Positions 1-8,570 of a stretch of 64,000 bases of DNA are shown here, piece by piece (position 1 is the stretch's first letter; each line of letters begins with the position of its first letter). Origin of the DNA: an uncultured Flavobacteriales bacterium (GTDB lineage: Bacteria > Bacteroidota > Bacteroidia > Flavobacteriales_D > Crocinitomicaceae); NCBI GenBank assembly GCA_937876195.1, contig CALEIK010000033.1, positions 22,578 through 86,577 on the forward strand, in the 5' to 3' direction. The notes under the pieces are model-generated. The model was not told the DNA's origin, searched no databases, and saw nothing but the letters and a program-made list of their open reading frames with translations. The position numbers and the translations under genes are program-made.

Positions 1-294
1 CGAGGAAATCGACTGTTTCTTGTAGATCCCAACAAAGGCGTTTACATTTTCGATTTGTATGGTTCACTCGTGGAGTTTATTCCAGAAATTGGTGTAATTC
101 AAGCAGATGGACATGAAAAGGCACTATTTATGTTGTTCAAAGACAAGTTACGCGTGCGTTTTTTTGGTTCGAATGAAACAGAGGATATTTTGCTCCCTTT
201 GACTGATATCACTGAGTTTATGTATCGAAATCAGCACTTCTTTTTCAAGTCGAAGAACAATGTTCATAAATTTGAATTGCAATTCTCTGAATAA
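1..294 (+). CDS. C-terminal part of an unknown protein (5' end outside window)
   Basis: The frame is open from base 1, so this is the last 97 or so residues of a gene that begins before the window; a TTG at 55 is only an internal codon. The visible part has alternating beta-strand-like hydrophobic stretches (VDPNKGVYIFDLYG, then FMLFKDKLRVRFFG), which resembles the closing blades of a beta-propeller or other all-beta protein. No catalytic motif is visible. It ends 54 bp before the deoxynucleoside kinase gene on the same strand and may share a transcript with it. Function not recognised. Confidence 0.75.
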   Translation, partial: RGNRLFLVDPNKGVYIFDLYGSLVEFIPEIGVIQADGHEKALFMLFKDKLRVRFFGSNETEDILLPLTDITEFMYRNQHFFFKSKNNVHKFELQFSE

Positions 295-348
295 TACTTG
301 ATTCTTCTCTTAAAGTTTGTAATTTAGTCAGTCAAAATAATAGGTACA

Positions 349-963
349 ATGCACATTGCAATCGCAGGGAATATAGGATCAGGAAAAACAACATTGACGA
401 CAATGTTGGCAAAACATTTTGGATGGGACACACACTTTGAAGATGTGGAACAGAATCCTTACCTGAATGATTTTTATGAGGACATGCAGCGTTGGTCTTT
501 CAATCTTCAAATTTATTATTTGAACAGTCGTTTTACACAAACGCAGGAAATTCAAAAGACTGAAAAAACAGTAATCCAAGATAGAACCATTTACGAGGAT
601 GCCTTTATTTTTGCACCGAACCTGCATTCAATGGGTTTGATGACGACACGTGATTTTGAAAATTACTTTTCGCTGTTCAATTTGATGGACTCATTTGTTT
701 CAGCACCAGATTTGTTGATTTATTTACGCGCGAGTGTACCTACATTGGTGAATCAAATTCAACGAAGAGGAAGAGAGTACGAAGAAAGCATTCGTTTGGA
801 CTACTTAAAACGTTTGAACGAGCGTTACGAAGCTTGGATTTCCACGTATGACAAAGGAAAATTGCTAGTCATCGATGTGGACAACAATAACTTTCCAGAA
901 AGTCCAGAAGATTTAGGAAAGATTATCAATGCGATTGATGCCGAAATCAACGGTTTATTTTAA
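349..963 (+). CDS. Deoxynucleoside kinase (dNK/dGK family)
   Basis: A 204-residue cytoplasmic kinase expected to phosphorylate a deoxynucleoside (deoxyadenosine or deoxyguanosine type) with ATP in nucleotide salvage. The P-loop GNIGSGKT lies at residues 7-14, the DRT motif typical of the dNK family at 78-80 (QDRTIYED), and an arginine-rich LID (QRRGREYE) near 137-145. Length is normal for bacterial dNKs. The motifs identify the family well, but the preferred base cannot be read from sequence. It lies 12 bp before the heptose epimerase gene, so the two are probably co-transcribed, without an obvious functional link. Confidence 0.9.
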   Translation: MHIAIAGNIGSGKTTLTTMLAKHFGWDTHFEDVEQNPYLNDFYEDMQRWSFNLQIYYLNSRFTQTQEIQKTEKTVIQDRTIYEDAFIFAPNLHSMGLMTTRDFENYFSLFNLMDSFVSAPDLLIYLRASVPTLVNQIQRRGREYEESIRLDYLKRLNERYEAWISTYDKGKLLVIDVDNNNFPESPEDLGKIINAIDAEINGLF

Positions 964-975
964 AAAACAACATTC

Positions 976-1941
976 ATGATTGTAGTTACTGGAGCAGCTG
1001 GATTTATTGGAAGCTGTCTTGTTGGTCGCTTAAACGAAGCGGGGTATGATGATATCATTGTCGTGGATGATTTTTCAAAACAAGAAAAATACAGAAACCT
1101 AGACGGCAAAACGATTACGGCGAAAATTGGCCGCACCGATTTTATTCAATGGTTGAAGGACTTTGGAGGAGAAGTGGATTTTATCTACCACATTGGCGCA
1201 CGAACAGACACCACAGAATTTGATGCTTCCATTTTTGATGAACTCAATGTCAATTATTCAAAAGATATTTGGAAGTTGTGCGTTGAATTTAATATTCCAT
1301 TGGTCTATGCTAGTTCTGGTGCAACCTATGGGTTGGGTGAACTAGGTTACGAAGATGATCATGGAATTATTCCCGATTTGAAGCCGCTAAACCCCTACGG
1401 TGAGTCCAAGAACAATTTTGATATCTGGGTGTTGGAACAGAAAAAACGTCCACCATTTTGGGCAGGATTGAAATTTTTCAATGTTTACGGTCCCAATGAA
1501 TACCATAAAGGTCGAATGGCTTCTGTCATTTTTCATGCCTACAAGCAAATTACTGCTTCCGGTGAAATGAAATTGTTTAGATCGCACAATCCAAATTATG
1601 CCGACGGAGGTCAATTACGCGATTTTGTCTACGTAAAAGACGTCATTGAAGTATGTCTCTATTTGAAAGATCAACTTCCACCGTCTGGGATTTACAACTT
1701 AGGATCTGGAACGGCAAGAACCTTTTTGGATTTGGCAAAAAACACGTTCAAAGCGATGGGTAAGGAAGAAAAAATTTCTTTCGTTGATACACCACTAGAC
1801 ATTCGTGATAAGTATCAGTACTACACCAAGGCAGAAATGGACAAGTTGATTGCGACAGGATACACGAAGAAATTCTATTCTTTGGAAGAAGGAATTGAGG
1901 ATTACGTCACTAATTATTTAATGACGGATAGCACGTACTAA
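976..1941 (+). CDS. hldD: ADP-L-glycero-D-manno-heptose 6-epimerase
   Basis: A 321-residue extended short-chain dehydrogenase/epimerase. The Rossmann motif TGAAGFIGS is at residues 5-13, and the catalytic YxxxK is Y141/K145 (NPYGESK), preceded by the active-site serine region ASSGATYG. The stretch from FFNVYGPNEYHKGRMAS to QLRDFVYVKD is characteristic of HldD/RfaD rather than UDP-glucose epimerases. HldD converts ADP-D-glycero- to ADP-L-glycero-manno-heptose for the lipopolysaccharide core, using bound NADP. Length fits (about 310-330). Other LPS genes are not adjacent. A related NDP-sugar epimerase cannot be fully excluded. Confidence 0.85.
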   Translation: MIVVTGAAGFIGSCLVGRLNEAGYDDIIVVDDFSKQEKYRNLDGKTITAKIGRTDFIQWLKDFGGEVDFIYHIGARTDTTEFDASIFDELNVNYSKDIWKLCVEFNIPLVYASSGATYGLGELGYEDDHGIIPDLKPLNPYGESKNNFDIWVLEQKKRPPFWAGLKFFNVYGPNEYHKGRMASVIFHAYKQITASGEMKLFRSHNPNYADGGQLRDFVYVKDVIEVCLYLKDQLPPSGIYNLGSGTARTFLDLAKNTFKAMGKEEKISFVDTPLDIRDKYQYYTKAEMDKLIATGYTKKFYSLEEGIEDYVTNYLMTDSTY

Positions 1942-1947
1942 ATCACA

Positions 1948-2376
1948 CTATTTTTCGAGGATGAGCAAATAGGTTTCAGCATTGTCTTGATACGCTGTTT
2001 TAATGTCGTTATTGGTGATCAAAATAATTCGACCTTCAGGAAGTGTTGTGAAAGTACCATCACCGTTGTCTCGTTGTAAATCGTAGTATTTCCCGTCGTC
2101 CTTTAACAAAATCTTCCCGCTTTCTTGATTCGTTACTGTGCCGGAAGAGGTTGTGTAAGTCATATTGAAGGCATAATTCCCTTCTCCATTGTTAAAATCG
2201 GAATAAGTCACCGTTCCCACGTTGTCGTAATAGTAGGAGAGTCCTGTGCTCTTGGTGACTTTCAAACTGTACACGTCCCACGTTCCTTCCATTTTCTTTC
2301 CAGTGCTTTTGACTTTGTCACACCCAAGAAAAACAACGAGTAGGCAACACACCCAGAATACGTTATAAATTTTCAT
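1948..2376 (-). CDS. Small lipocalin-like lipoprotein
   Basis: About 142 residues from the ATG at 2376 (an upstream in-frame TTG at 2385 is less likely). The N-terminus is a lipoprotein signal with lipobox VVFLGC, then a Lys/Ser-rich linker and a short beta-rich domain beginning KMEGTWDVYSLKV. That 'W-x-V' opening followed by hydrophobic strand pairs is typical of the lipocalin-like small lipoproteins of Bacteroidota. Predicted periplasmic or outer-membrane anchored. It overlaps the 3' end of the upstream DUF4230 gene by 14 bp, so translational coupling in a three-gene unit is likely. Ligand and role unknown. Confidence 0.75.
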   Translation of the reverse strand: MKIYNVFWVCCLLVVFLGCDKVKSTGKKMEGTWDVYSLKVTKSTGLSYYYDNVGTVTYSDFNNGEGNYAFNMTYTTSSGTVTNQESGKILLKDDGKYYDLQRDNGDGTFTTLPEGRIILITNNDIKTAYQDNAETYLLILEK

Positions 2377-2986
2377 CAAATTCAATAATAAGGTGCTGTT
2401 TGGTATGGATTAACTTCTTAAAAAGACGCACTGTGTTTTCTTCTGCTTTTGATTGCAAAGATAGTGATTTTGCGTTTTCAATCATTTTGAATTTTGCTTG
2501 ATCTTCTAGCTGTCTTCGGGTCGCATCACTCCAGTCTCCCTGTTCTTGAAAAATTTCTGTTCTGGATGGACTGATAATTACATCCAACATCTTCGGCTGT
2601 GGAAGATTGACCCAAACTGTATCGGCACTTGATCGAATGGCATAGTTCTTCTTCGATAAATCCAGTCCGTATTTGATTTCACCTTTGACGATGAGTGTTA
2701 GTCTTCTTTTCACATTCCTTTTAAAGAGCCTTACCCATTCCTCTGGATCGTAAAAACTGGATGATTTTTTATAAAATTCAACGGTGTCAATTACGACTTC
2801 ATCTTTGTAACTAACGGTGCTTATTTCAGCAATAGTCTTTATCGATTCAATATGAATGGGCGTGTTATCAATTGTCAACTCCTCACCTTCAGTAGAAGCA
2901 AAAAATCGGTAGATGAATAAACCAATAACGATGAACGCTCCTACCACTAACAAGTTCTTCGCCAAACGGATGTATTCATTTTTCAT
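2363..2986 (-). CDS. DUF4230-family membrane-anchored protein
   Basis: 207 residues with an N-terminal transmembrane segment (about residues 10-28, LLVVGAFIVIGLFIYRFF) and a soluble domain. The pattern SIKTIAEISTVSYKDEVVID, then VKGEIKYGLDLSK, WVNLPQPKMLDVIISPSRTEIFQEQGDWS and a long C-terminal helix is the DUF4230 signature. Family function is unknown; members are predicted to face the periplasm or cell surface. It overlaps the upstream DUF4230 gene by 11 bp and the downstream lipoprotein gene by 14 bp, so the three are probably made together. It and its neighbour look like diverged paralogues, one with a membrane anchor and the other with a lipid anchor. Confidence 0.8.
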   Translation of the reverse strand: MKNEYIRLAKNLLVVGAFIVIGLFIYRFFASTEGEELTIDNTPIHIESIKTIAEISTVSYKDEVVIDTVEFYKKSSSFYDPEEWVRLFKRNVKRRLTLIVKGEIKYGLDLSKKNYAIRSSADTVWVNLPQPKMLDVIISPSRTEIFQEQGDWSDATRRQLEDQAKFKMIENAKSLSLQSKAEENTVRLFKKLIHTKQHLIIEFDENL

Positions 2987-3539
2987 CGCTGAGGGGTGTT
3001 TGGTGAATAATAATTTTCTCGAAGCCTAGTTGCTCATAAAAATCGGTGATGAATGCTGATGCATTGTCTGTTGCATCTTTGAAAATTCCAGTTTCTGCCA
3101 TGTCCTTTTTAATGGACTCTTCACCTTGCTTTAGAAAGCTGTTTTTTTCTTGTTGCGTGAAACGGTCTCGAAGTCCAGTAACGCTTTCCATCTCTGTTCG
3201 AATAAGGCTTGGGTCCATTGAGAATGAAGTGATTTCCACAGGAGGTAAAGTAATTTCAATTGTCGTTCCACTGATTTTAATGTCGCCCTCCTTAACTTTA
3301 GAAAGATCAACACCTGCTTTTATTTTCGCTTTGCAGTTAATCAATATTTTCCGATCACCGTATTTGTACCACTCTTCCGCTTTGTCCTCAACCTTAATTA
3401 TTTTCCCTACCGTATATTCTGTGGTCGACAATTCTCCAATGATTTTAATCTCATATACTTTTTCTTCGGATACAGGAGATGGTTCTGTACAGCTAAAGCA
3501 AACAAAGAACAAGGCGATATAGAAAACGAAATACTTCAT
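2976..3539 (-). CDS. DUF4230-family lipoprotein
   Basis: 187 residues with a lipoprotein signal (lipobox FVCFSC near residue 17). The body follows the DUF4230 plan: KIIGELSTTEYTVGKIIKVEDK, INCKAKIKAGVDLSKVKEGD, ITLPPVEITSFSMDP, then a helical tail with ARG/LYS/GLU-rich spacing. Paralogous to the next gene downstream (2363-2986) by shared order of motifs, though overall identity is low. It is first in a compact unit of three envelope genes with overlapping ends. It follows the M20 amidohydrolase gene by 4 bp and may be read through from it. Biochemical role unknown. Confidence 0.8.
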   Translation of the reverse strand: MKYFVFYIALFFVCFSCTEPSPVSEEKVYEIKIIGELSTTEYTVGKIIKVEDKAEEWYKYGDRKILINCKAKIKAGVDLSKVKEGDIKISGTTIEITLPPVEITSFSMDPSLIRTEMESVTGLRDRFTQQEKNSFLKQGEESIKKDMAETGIFKDATDNASAFITDFYEQLGFEKIIIHQTPLSDEK

Positions 3540-3543
3540 GGAT

Positions 3544-4734
3544 TTAAGAAAACGGAGCGAGTGCCATCATTTGAACACCAACAATTAGCGCTTCTTCATC
3601 AATATTAAATTTCGGATGATGTACACCATAAATGATTCCTTCGGCTTCATTGCGAACGCCTAATCTGAAGAAACATACTGGAATCTCTTGTGAATAATAG
3701 GAAAAATCTTCCGCCGTTAAACGAATGGGCAATTCTTCCACATTTTGAGGGCCAAGAAACACTTGTGCAGCGCTTCTCATTTTGGCAGTTACTTTTGGAT
3801 CATTTTCCAAATAAGGATATCCCTTGCTAATTTCCACCGTTGCGCTTCCTCCAGCAGCTTGCGCCAAATCATTTGCTGTTTTTTCAATCAGCTCCAATGC
3901 TTCTGCTCTCCAAGGCTCGTCCATTGTACGGAATGTTCCCTTTAAATAAGCCTTGGAAGGAATGATGTTTGTCGCACCGATTGCTTCAAAATGTCCAAAG
4001 GAAAGTACACATGGAATTTTTGGGTCGCATTTACGACTCACAATTTGTTGCATTTGCGTGACAATGTTCGCACCGATTAAAATCGGATCAATGCATTGAT
4101 GAGGTGTTGCACCGTGTCCGCCTTTTCCGTGAATGGTAATGTAAATTTCATCGCAAGAGGCCATATAGATTCCCTCTTTAAATCCAACCTTTCCAACGGG
4201 CATATCTGGGAAAACATGCAGTGCATACATTTCAGTAATTGTCGGATTTTTAAGCGCTCCGTCGCGAATCATGTATGTAGCACCGCCAGGGTTTTTTTCT
4301 TCTCCAGGTTGAAAGATAAGCTTCACTGGCTGGGGCAATTCATTGCGTAATTTGTTCAGAATTTCTGCAGCACCAAGCAAGATAGATGTATGGACATCGT
4401 GTCCACAAGCGTGCATTACACCGTCCACTGTGGATTTATAGGGAACATCATTTTCTTCTTGAATTGGAAGTGCATCCATGTCCGCTCTAAGTCCAATTGC
4501 AGCATCCTCTTTTGTATGATGATCTCCTCTGATAATTGCAACAATCCCTGTGTCACCCACTTTTGTTGTGTGTTCAATCTCCAGTTTGGTCAGTTGCTCA
4601 GAGACAAAGTTCATCGTATTCACCTCTTGGTACGATAATTCAGGGTGTGCATGAATATGATTTCGGTAGCCATTCACTTTTTCAAAAAGTCGAACGGATA
4701 GTAATTGTATTTCTTCTTTTACCTTAAGATTCAT
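3544..4734 (-). CDS. M20-family metallo-amidohydrolase (N-acyl amino acid hydrolase type)
   Basis: About 396 residues from ATG 4734; an in-frame ATG at 4746 would lengthen the overlap with the upstream gene. Metal-binding motifs of peptidase family M20D are intact: HPELS near 30, RADMDALP near 83-90, MHACGHDVH near 107-115 and QPGEE near 142-146; a late glutamate/histidine pair is in the final part (GVHHPKFN). These enzymes hydrolyse N-acyl amino acids or related amides (hippurate, IAA-amino acid conjugates, acetylated peptidoglycan precursors). Predicted cytoplasmic. It overlaps the upstream TSUP permease gene by 11 bp, suggesting one transcript. Substrate cannot be assigned. Confidence 0.88.
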   Translation of the reverse strand: MNLKVKEEIQLLSVRLFEKVNGYRNHIHAHPELSYQEVNTMNFVSEQLTKLEIEHTTKVGDTGIVAIIRGDHHTKEDAAIGLRADMDALPIQEENDVPYKSTVDGVMHACGHDVHTSILLGAAEILNKLRNELPQPVKLIFQPGEEKNPGGATYMIRDGALKNPTITEMYALHVFPDMPVGKVGFKEGIYMASCDEIYITIHGKGGHGATPHQCIDPILIGANIVTQMQQIVSRKCDPKIPCVLSFGHFEAIGATNIIPSKAYLKGTFRTMDEPWRAEALELIEKTANDLAQAAGGSATVEISKGYPYLENDPKVTAKMRSAAQVFLGPQNVEELPIRLTAEDFSYYSQEIPVCFFRLGVRNEAEGIIYGVHHPKFNIDEEALIVGVQMMALAPFS

Positions 4735-5128
4735 TTGTAAGACCATTATATCCAGTGACTATAAAGCGAAATGCGACATACGCCATGATGACACCAAAAA
4801 TGAATTTAATTAAAGCAGGAGAAAATTTAAGCGCTAATTTTGAACCAAAGTAGCCTCCGATCACGAAGGTCAATGCTATGATTACTCCATATTTTATCTC
4901 AATGTTTCCTGCCTTGAGGTAATTGTTGACAGCTAGAATTCCAACAGGTAAAAGCAGTACAAACAGGCTAGTTCCCTGCGCATCATGCTGTGACATGCCA
5001 AGCGCATAGATAAGGGCTGGTACAATAATAACTCCTCCTCCAACACCTACAAATCCGCTCAGCACTCCTGCAAGCATACCTATGGCGATTAAGATTAGTA
5101 TGGTGGATGTCGTCATTTTTGGATACAT
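4724..5128 (-). CDS. Half-length TSUP (TauE/SafE-like) permease
   Basis: 134 residues, about four transmembrane helices. The N-terminal sequence IGMLAGVLSGFVGVGGGVIIVPAL is the classic repeat signature of the TSUP/TauE/SafE family of anion or sulfur-compound exporters. Full-length members are about 250 residues with two such repeats; here only one repeat is present and the reading frame ends cleanly, with no remnant of the second half in the following DNA. It would have to act as a homodimer. A good promoter -7 element (minus strand, 5146-5139) lies just upstream, so it likely heads the run through the M20 gene. Confidence 0.8.
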   Translation of the reverse strand: MYPKMTTSTILILIAIGMLAGVLSGFVGVGGGVIIVPALIYALGMSQHDAQGTSLFVLLLPVGILAVNNYLKAGNIEIKYGVIIALTFVIGGYFGSKLALKFSPALIKFIFGVIMAYVAFRFIVTGYNGLTNES

Positions 5129-5138
5129 ATGTATTTAC

Positions 5139-5165
5139 CAAAGATACAGATTCTCTTTAAATCAA
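5139..5165 (-). promoter_or_regulatory. Bacteroidota-type promoter for the TSUP gene
   Basis: On the minus strand TATCTTTG (5146-5139) matches the -7 consensus TAnnTTTG exactly. A TTG at 5165-5163 lies 16 bp upstream, shorter than the usual 19-21, so the -33 match is weak. The start codon at 5128 is 10 bp downstream of the -7 box. Confidence 0.5.
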
Positions 5166-5176
5166 TACCGTTGGGT

Positions 5177-5902
5177 TTAATTTCCAAATACCTTCTTGAG
5201 TAGATCGGTAACGCGTGCACCAGGATTTTTACGAATCTCCAGTTCTTCTTTGGCTATTTGAACAAATAACCCGTCGATTGCTTTATTGGTTGCGTACTCC
5301 TCTAAATCTGGATTAACTTTCTTCACCAAGGGGATTTTATTATACGTTGTGAAAACCGAATTCCAGTGTTTTGTCGCCCCTACCTTTTCGAGTGAGGCTT
5401 TAATCACTGGACGAAATTTCTCCACCAAAGCTGCTCGGGTTGAACTTTCCAAGAAACGGGTAGCGGCATCATCATTGCCCTTTAGAAGTCCCATGGCATC
5501 CGTAACGGACATGCTTTTAATGGCATTAATAAAAATATCTTTTGCACCGTTGGCAGCATCTTCCGCTGCACGATTGATAGATTCGATGGCTTCGTCAACT
5601 TTAGCACCTTGCCCCATTTGACGGAGTTTACTCTCCACATCTTTTGCTTCCTGTGGCAGAGGAATTTTAATTTGTGGATCTTTAAAGTAACCGTCTGGTT
5701 TTGACAACTGATCAACACCTTTTTCTACACCTTTATTTAGCGCTTCTTTGAGCCCTGAAACTACTTCTCCTTCGCTGAGCGAACTCGAATTTTCAGTTTT
5801 CAATGTTTCATTCACTTTATTTTTTAGTTTCCCAAAATCTTGTCCAAAGGAAAAGTTTGCAACAAGTAAAAAACCACACAGGGCAAAGGTCAATTTATTC
5901 AT
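5177..5902 (-). CDS. DUF4197-family secreted protein
   Basis: 241 residues with a cleavable signal peptide (LTFALCGFLLVANFSFGQ), so exported. The mature part is helical and matches the DUF4197 plan: VVSGLKEALNKGVEKGVDQLSKPDGYFKD, IKIPLPQEAKDVESKLRQMGQG, INRAAEDAA, then a C-terminal SSTRAALVEKFRPVIKASLEKV and NKAIDGLFVQIAKEE. The family is widespread in Gram-negative bacteria and uncharacterised; the helical bundle may bind hydrophobic molecules, but that is only a guess. It stands alone: 48 bp separate it from the TSUP gene and 72 bp from the LuxE-like gene. Confidence 0.85.
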   Translation of the reverse strand: MNKLTFALCGFLLVANFSFGQDFGKLKNKVNETLKTENSSSLSEGEVVSGLKEALNKGVEKGVDQLSKPDGYFKDPQIKIPLPQEAKDVESKLRQMGQGAKVDEAIESINRAAEDAANGAKDIFINAIKSMSVTDAMGLLKGNDDAATRFLESSTRAALVEKFRPVIKASLEKVGATKHWNSVFTTYNKIPLVKKVNPDLEEYATNKAIDGLFVQIAKEELEIRKNPGARVTDLLKKVFGN

Positions 5903-5974
5903 AATTTGTTTGTTTAGTCAATAATACAAAATTTCAGGGGAAATGGAGAAGGAATAGTGAAAAGGTCTGTTCAA

Positions 5975-6943
5975 TTATTGTACCATCAAATTACACCCGC
6001 GAAGATCTGCTTGGTCAAAGCGCCCCATAATTTCAAAGCCATTCTCAACAATTCGACCTAAATCTTGTGTTGCAATGAATGAACAGCTGTTCAAATTGGC
6101 AAGGTCGATGACGTTTATTCCCCCCGTTTTTCCATCTTCTAGGTAGTGAAAGGGATCATTGACTTCCCTAATGAGAATTTTCATCCAAGGTGGTGTCTCA
6201 AACAGGCCATTGGCATTGCTATAGCCTTGAGAAAGCAGTTCTGTCATACCGTATTCAGAAGAGACAAACGGAACATGCAGGCCTTGCTGCAACTGTTGGT
6301 GCAATTCAACTTTGGTCAATTCCTTTCGGCGACCCTTCATTCCTCCTGTTTCAATGATGCGCGCTTTGGAGAGGTTTACGTTTTTTTCGGCTAAATCGAG
6401 TAAGGCATACGACACACCAAATAGTACAACCTCTTTCCCGCTTGCTATCGCCTGTTGGTAGCGCGATTCAATTTCTGAGGGTGAATTGAGAAGAAAACCA
6501 GAGAGTGGATTGTTTGTGGCGGCAACCAAATGATCGACCATGTAGACCAAGCTAGATTCTCCTTGTTCAATGTAATTTGGCAACAACGCGAGTATGACTT
6601 GATTCTCAGGATTTCCAATCAGTGAGGTATATGCTTTGAAAAATGAGTCTTTGTACAACTGTAAATCTTCAACAAAATGTTGACTACGGACTTGTCCAGT
6701 CGTTCCACTACTTTTAAAAATAATTGCGGGATTTAGTCCTTCTTTGCACACTTTATGCGTTTTGAAAAAGGAAATGGGTAGAAATGGGATTTCTTCTATC
6801 TTTTTGGGAGCGGGCCAATTAAGACTGTTCACGTATTCACGGTAAATAGGACAGTTTTCTTTTTGGTATTCAAAGACCTTCAGTGCGACTTGTTCAAAAT
6901 CATACGCATTGGCGTTGGAGAATATGCTTTGGCGCAAATCCAT
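5975..6943 (-). CDS. LuxE-like acyl-protein synthetase (acyl-activating enzyme)
   Basis: 322 residues from ATG 6943, chosen because an upstream start would extend far into the nucleoside transporter gene, which ends at 6948. The adenylate-forming P-loop SSGTTGQ sits at about residues 78-84, preceded by EIPFLPISFFKTHKV, a signature of LuxE/acyl-protein synthetases. Later motifs include SSEYGMTELLSQGY and a terminal TQDLGRIVENGFEIMGR. LuxE activates fatty acid as acyl-AMP and holds it on a cysteine; the Bacteroidota homologues have unknown substrates and no lux genes are nearby. Co-transcription with the transporter gene is likely from the 4-bp spacing. Confidence 0.8.
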   Translation of the reverse strand: MDLRQSIFSNANAYDFEQVALKVFEYQKENCPIYREYVNSLNWPAPKKIEEIPFLPISFFKTHKVCKEGLNPAIIFKSSGTTGQVRSQHFVEDLQLYKDSFFKAYTSLIGNPENQVILALLPNYIEQGESSLVYMVDHLVAATNNPLSGFLLNSPSEIESRYQQAIASGKEVVLFGVSYALLDLAEKNVNLSKARIIETGGMKGRRKELTKVELHQQLQQGLHVPFVSSEYGMTELLSQGYSNANGLFETPPWMKILIREVNDPFHYLEDGKTGGINVIDLANLNSCSFIATQDLGRIVENGFEIMGRFDQADLRGCNLMVQ

Positions 6944-6947
6944 GTGA

Positions 6948-8570
6948 CTAGAATAAAAGTCCCGCAAGCACTGCTGTCGACATACATGCGAGTGTTCCAC
7001 CTAGCAAGGCGATAAATCCATATTTGGCAAGAACAGATTTCTTCTCAGGCACCAAGATTCCTATCCCACCAACTTGGATTCCGATAGAGGCAATGTTTGC
7101 AAATCCACAAAGCACATACGTTGCCATGATGATTGTTTTTTGAGAAAGTTCATCTTGCATTTCTCCGAGGTGCGGGTATGCTATGAATTCATTGAGGATA
7201 GTTTTTTCACCCAACAATTGCCCGAAATACATACAATCTTGCCATTCAACGCCCATCACCCAAGAAATTGGCGCGAGGATGTAGCCAGCGATACTTTCAA
7301 AACTGAGTTGCGAATACATGCCACCAGAAGCGATCACTTTGTTTAATGATGTCCAATCACCGATTTTACCCAATCCGTAGTTAAATAGGGCAATCAAACT
7401 GATAAACACAATCAGCATCGCTCCGACATTTGCAGCCAGTTTCAGCCCTTCAGTGGTTCCGTTAGTAATAGCTTCAAGCGCGTTTGCACCAATTTTTTCT
7501 TTGGGAACATCCAAGTTCTTGTCGATTTCTTCCGTTTCAGGAACGAGCATTTTCGCAAACACGATTGCCGCAGGAGCCGACATAAACGATGCCGTTAACA
7601 AATGCTTGGCGTAAAACATTTCTTTTACTTCGTCACCACCACCCAAGATTCCGATGACGGCAGCAAGTACACCACCAGCAATTGTGGCCATTCCACCGAC
7701 CATCAAACACATGATTTCGGATTTGGTCATGCGACCGAGGTAAGGACGCACCAAGAGTGGAGCTTCCGTTTGACCGATAAAAATATTCGCCGCGGCAGAG
7801 ATACTTTCCGCCCCAGAAATTCCAAGTGTTTTGTTCATCACCCATGCCAATTTTTTGACAATGAACTGGAGAATTCCCATGTAATAGAGTAGACTTGAAA
7901 TCGCCGCAAAGAAAATGATAGAAGGTAAAATCCACGTCATAAAATTCATGAGCATTGAATCCATCTGTTCCGAGCCGAGACTTCTAAACAGGAATGTAGA
8001 ACCGTCGTGTGAGAAATTAATCAGTTTGGTAAATGCTTTTGAAATCCAGTCAAAAATGGTTGAGATAAAGGGAACTTTTAAGATGAGAATGGCAAGGAGG
8101 ATTTGAAGTGTCGTTCCTTTCAATACCAGTTTCCAGTCAATTTTTTTACGATTTCGACTAAAGACAAATCCAATGAAAAACAAGAAAATTAACCCAAAAA
8201 GTCCTTTAATTACGGTTGCAAACGACATACCAGTACCGTAAAAACTCTCTTTATCATGATAGGCATAGCGCACACCATCTTTGGAAAAGACGACTTTATT
8301 ATTGGATGTGTAAAGTATCGGGTAATTTGTTGTTTGCACCGATGAGTCTCCTTGAGAGGTCAGAATGAGTTCCTTACCCTTTAGTGACCAATCACCTTTT
8401 TTTTGAGAGGTGAGGAGTGTATCGGTGTTTTTAAAAGTACCGTCTTTTTTGAGGGTGAGCTGAAATGTTTTTCTGTGATACGTTTCATCATCAAATGACC
8501 AGGCATTTAAAGAGGCAGCGCATACAACAAAGAGGATTAGAAATTTAAGCTTTACGCTTTTTAATTTCAT
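6948..8570 (-). CDS. nupC: CNT-family nucleoside transporter with periplasmic N-terminal domain
   Basis: 540 residues from ATG 8570, which gives a clean signal-like start (LKFLILFVVCAASLNAWS). Residues about 25-110 form a lipocalin-like beta domain (FQLTLKKDGTFKNTDTLL, KGDWSLKGKELILTS), and about 125 onward is the CNT transporter: SAAANIFIGQTEAPLLVRPYL is the conserved substrate/sodium site, followed by GGMATIAGGVLA and FANIASIGIQVGGIG. It imports nucleosides with sodium or protons. The start overlaps the bifunctional nuclease gene by 26 bp. Ordinary NupC (about 400 residues) lacks the N-terminal domain. Combined with the dNK at 349 it suggests nucleoside salvage. Confidence 0.88.
   Translation of the reverse strand: MKLKSVKLKFLILFVVCAASLNAWSFDDETYHRKTFQLTLKKDGTFKNTDTLLTSQKKGDWSLKGKELILTSQGDSSVQTTNYPILYTSNNKVVFSKDGVRYAYHDKESFYGTGMSFATVIKGLFGLIFLFFIGFVFSRNRKKIDWKLVLKGTTLQILLAILILKVPFISTIFDWISKAFTKLINFSHDGSTFLFRSLGSEQMDSMLMNFMTWILPSIIFFAAISSLLYYMGILQFIVKKLAWVMNKTLGISGAESISAAANIFIGQTEAPLLVRPYLGRMTKSEIMCLMVGGMATIAGGVLAAVIGILGGGDEVKEMFYAKHLLTASFMSAPAAIVFAKMLVPETEEIDKNLDVPKEKIGANALEAITNGTTEGLKLAANVGAMLIVFISLIALFNYGLGKIGDWTSLNKVIASGGMYSQLSFESIAGYILAPISWVMGVEWQDCMYFGQLLGEKTILNEFIAYPHLGEMQDELSQKTIIMATYVLCGFANIASIGIQVGGIGILVPEKKSVLAKYGFIALLGGTLACMSTAVLAGLLF

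Noticed and set aside
3046..3522. A 158-residue open frame on the plus strand opposite a DUF4230 gene.
   Set aside because: Opposes a convincing lipoprotein gene with matching family motifs; no conserved features of its own.
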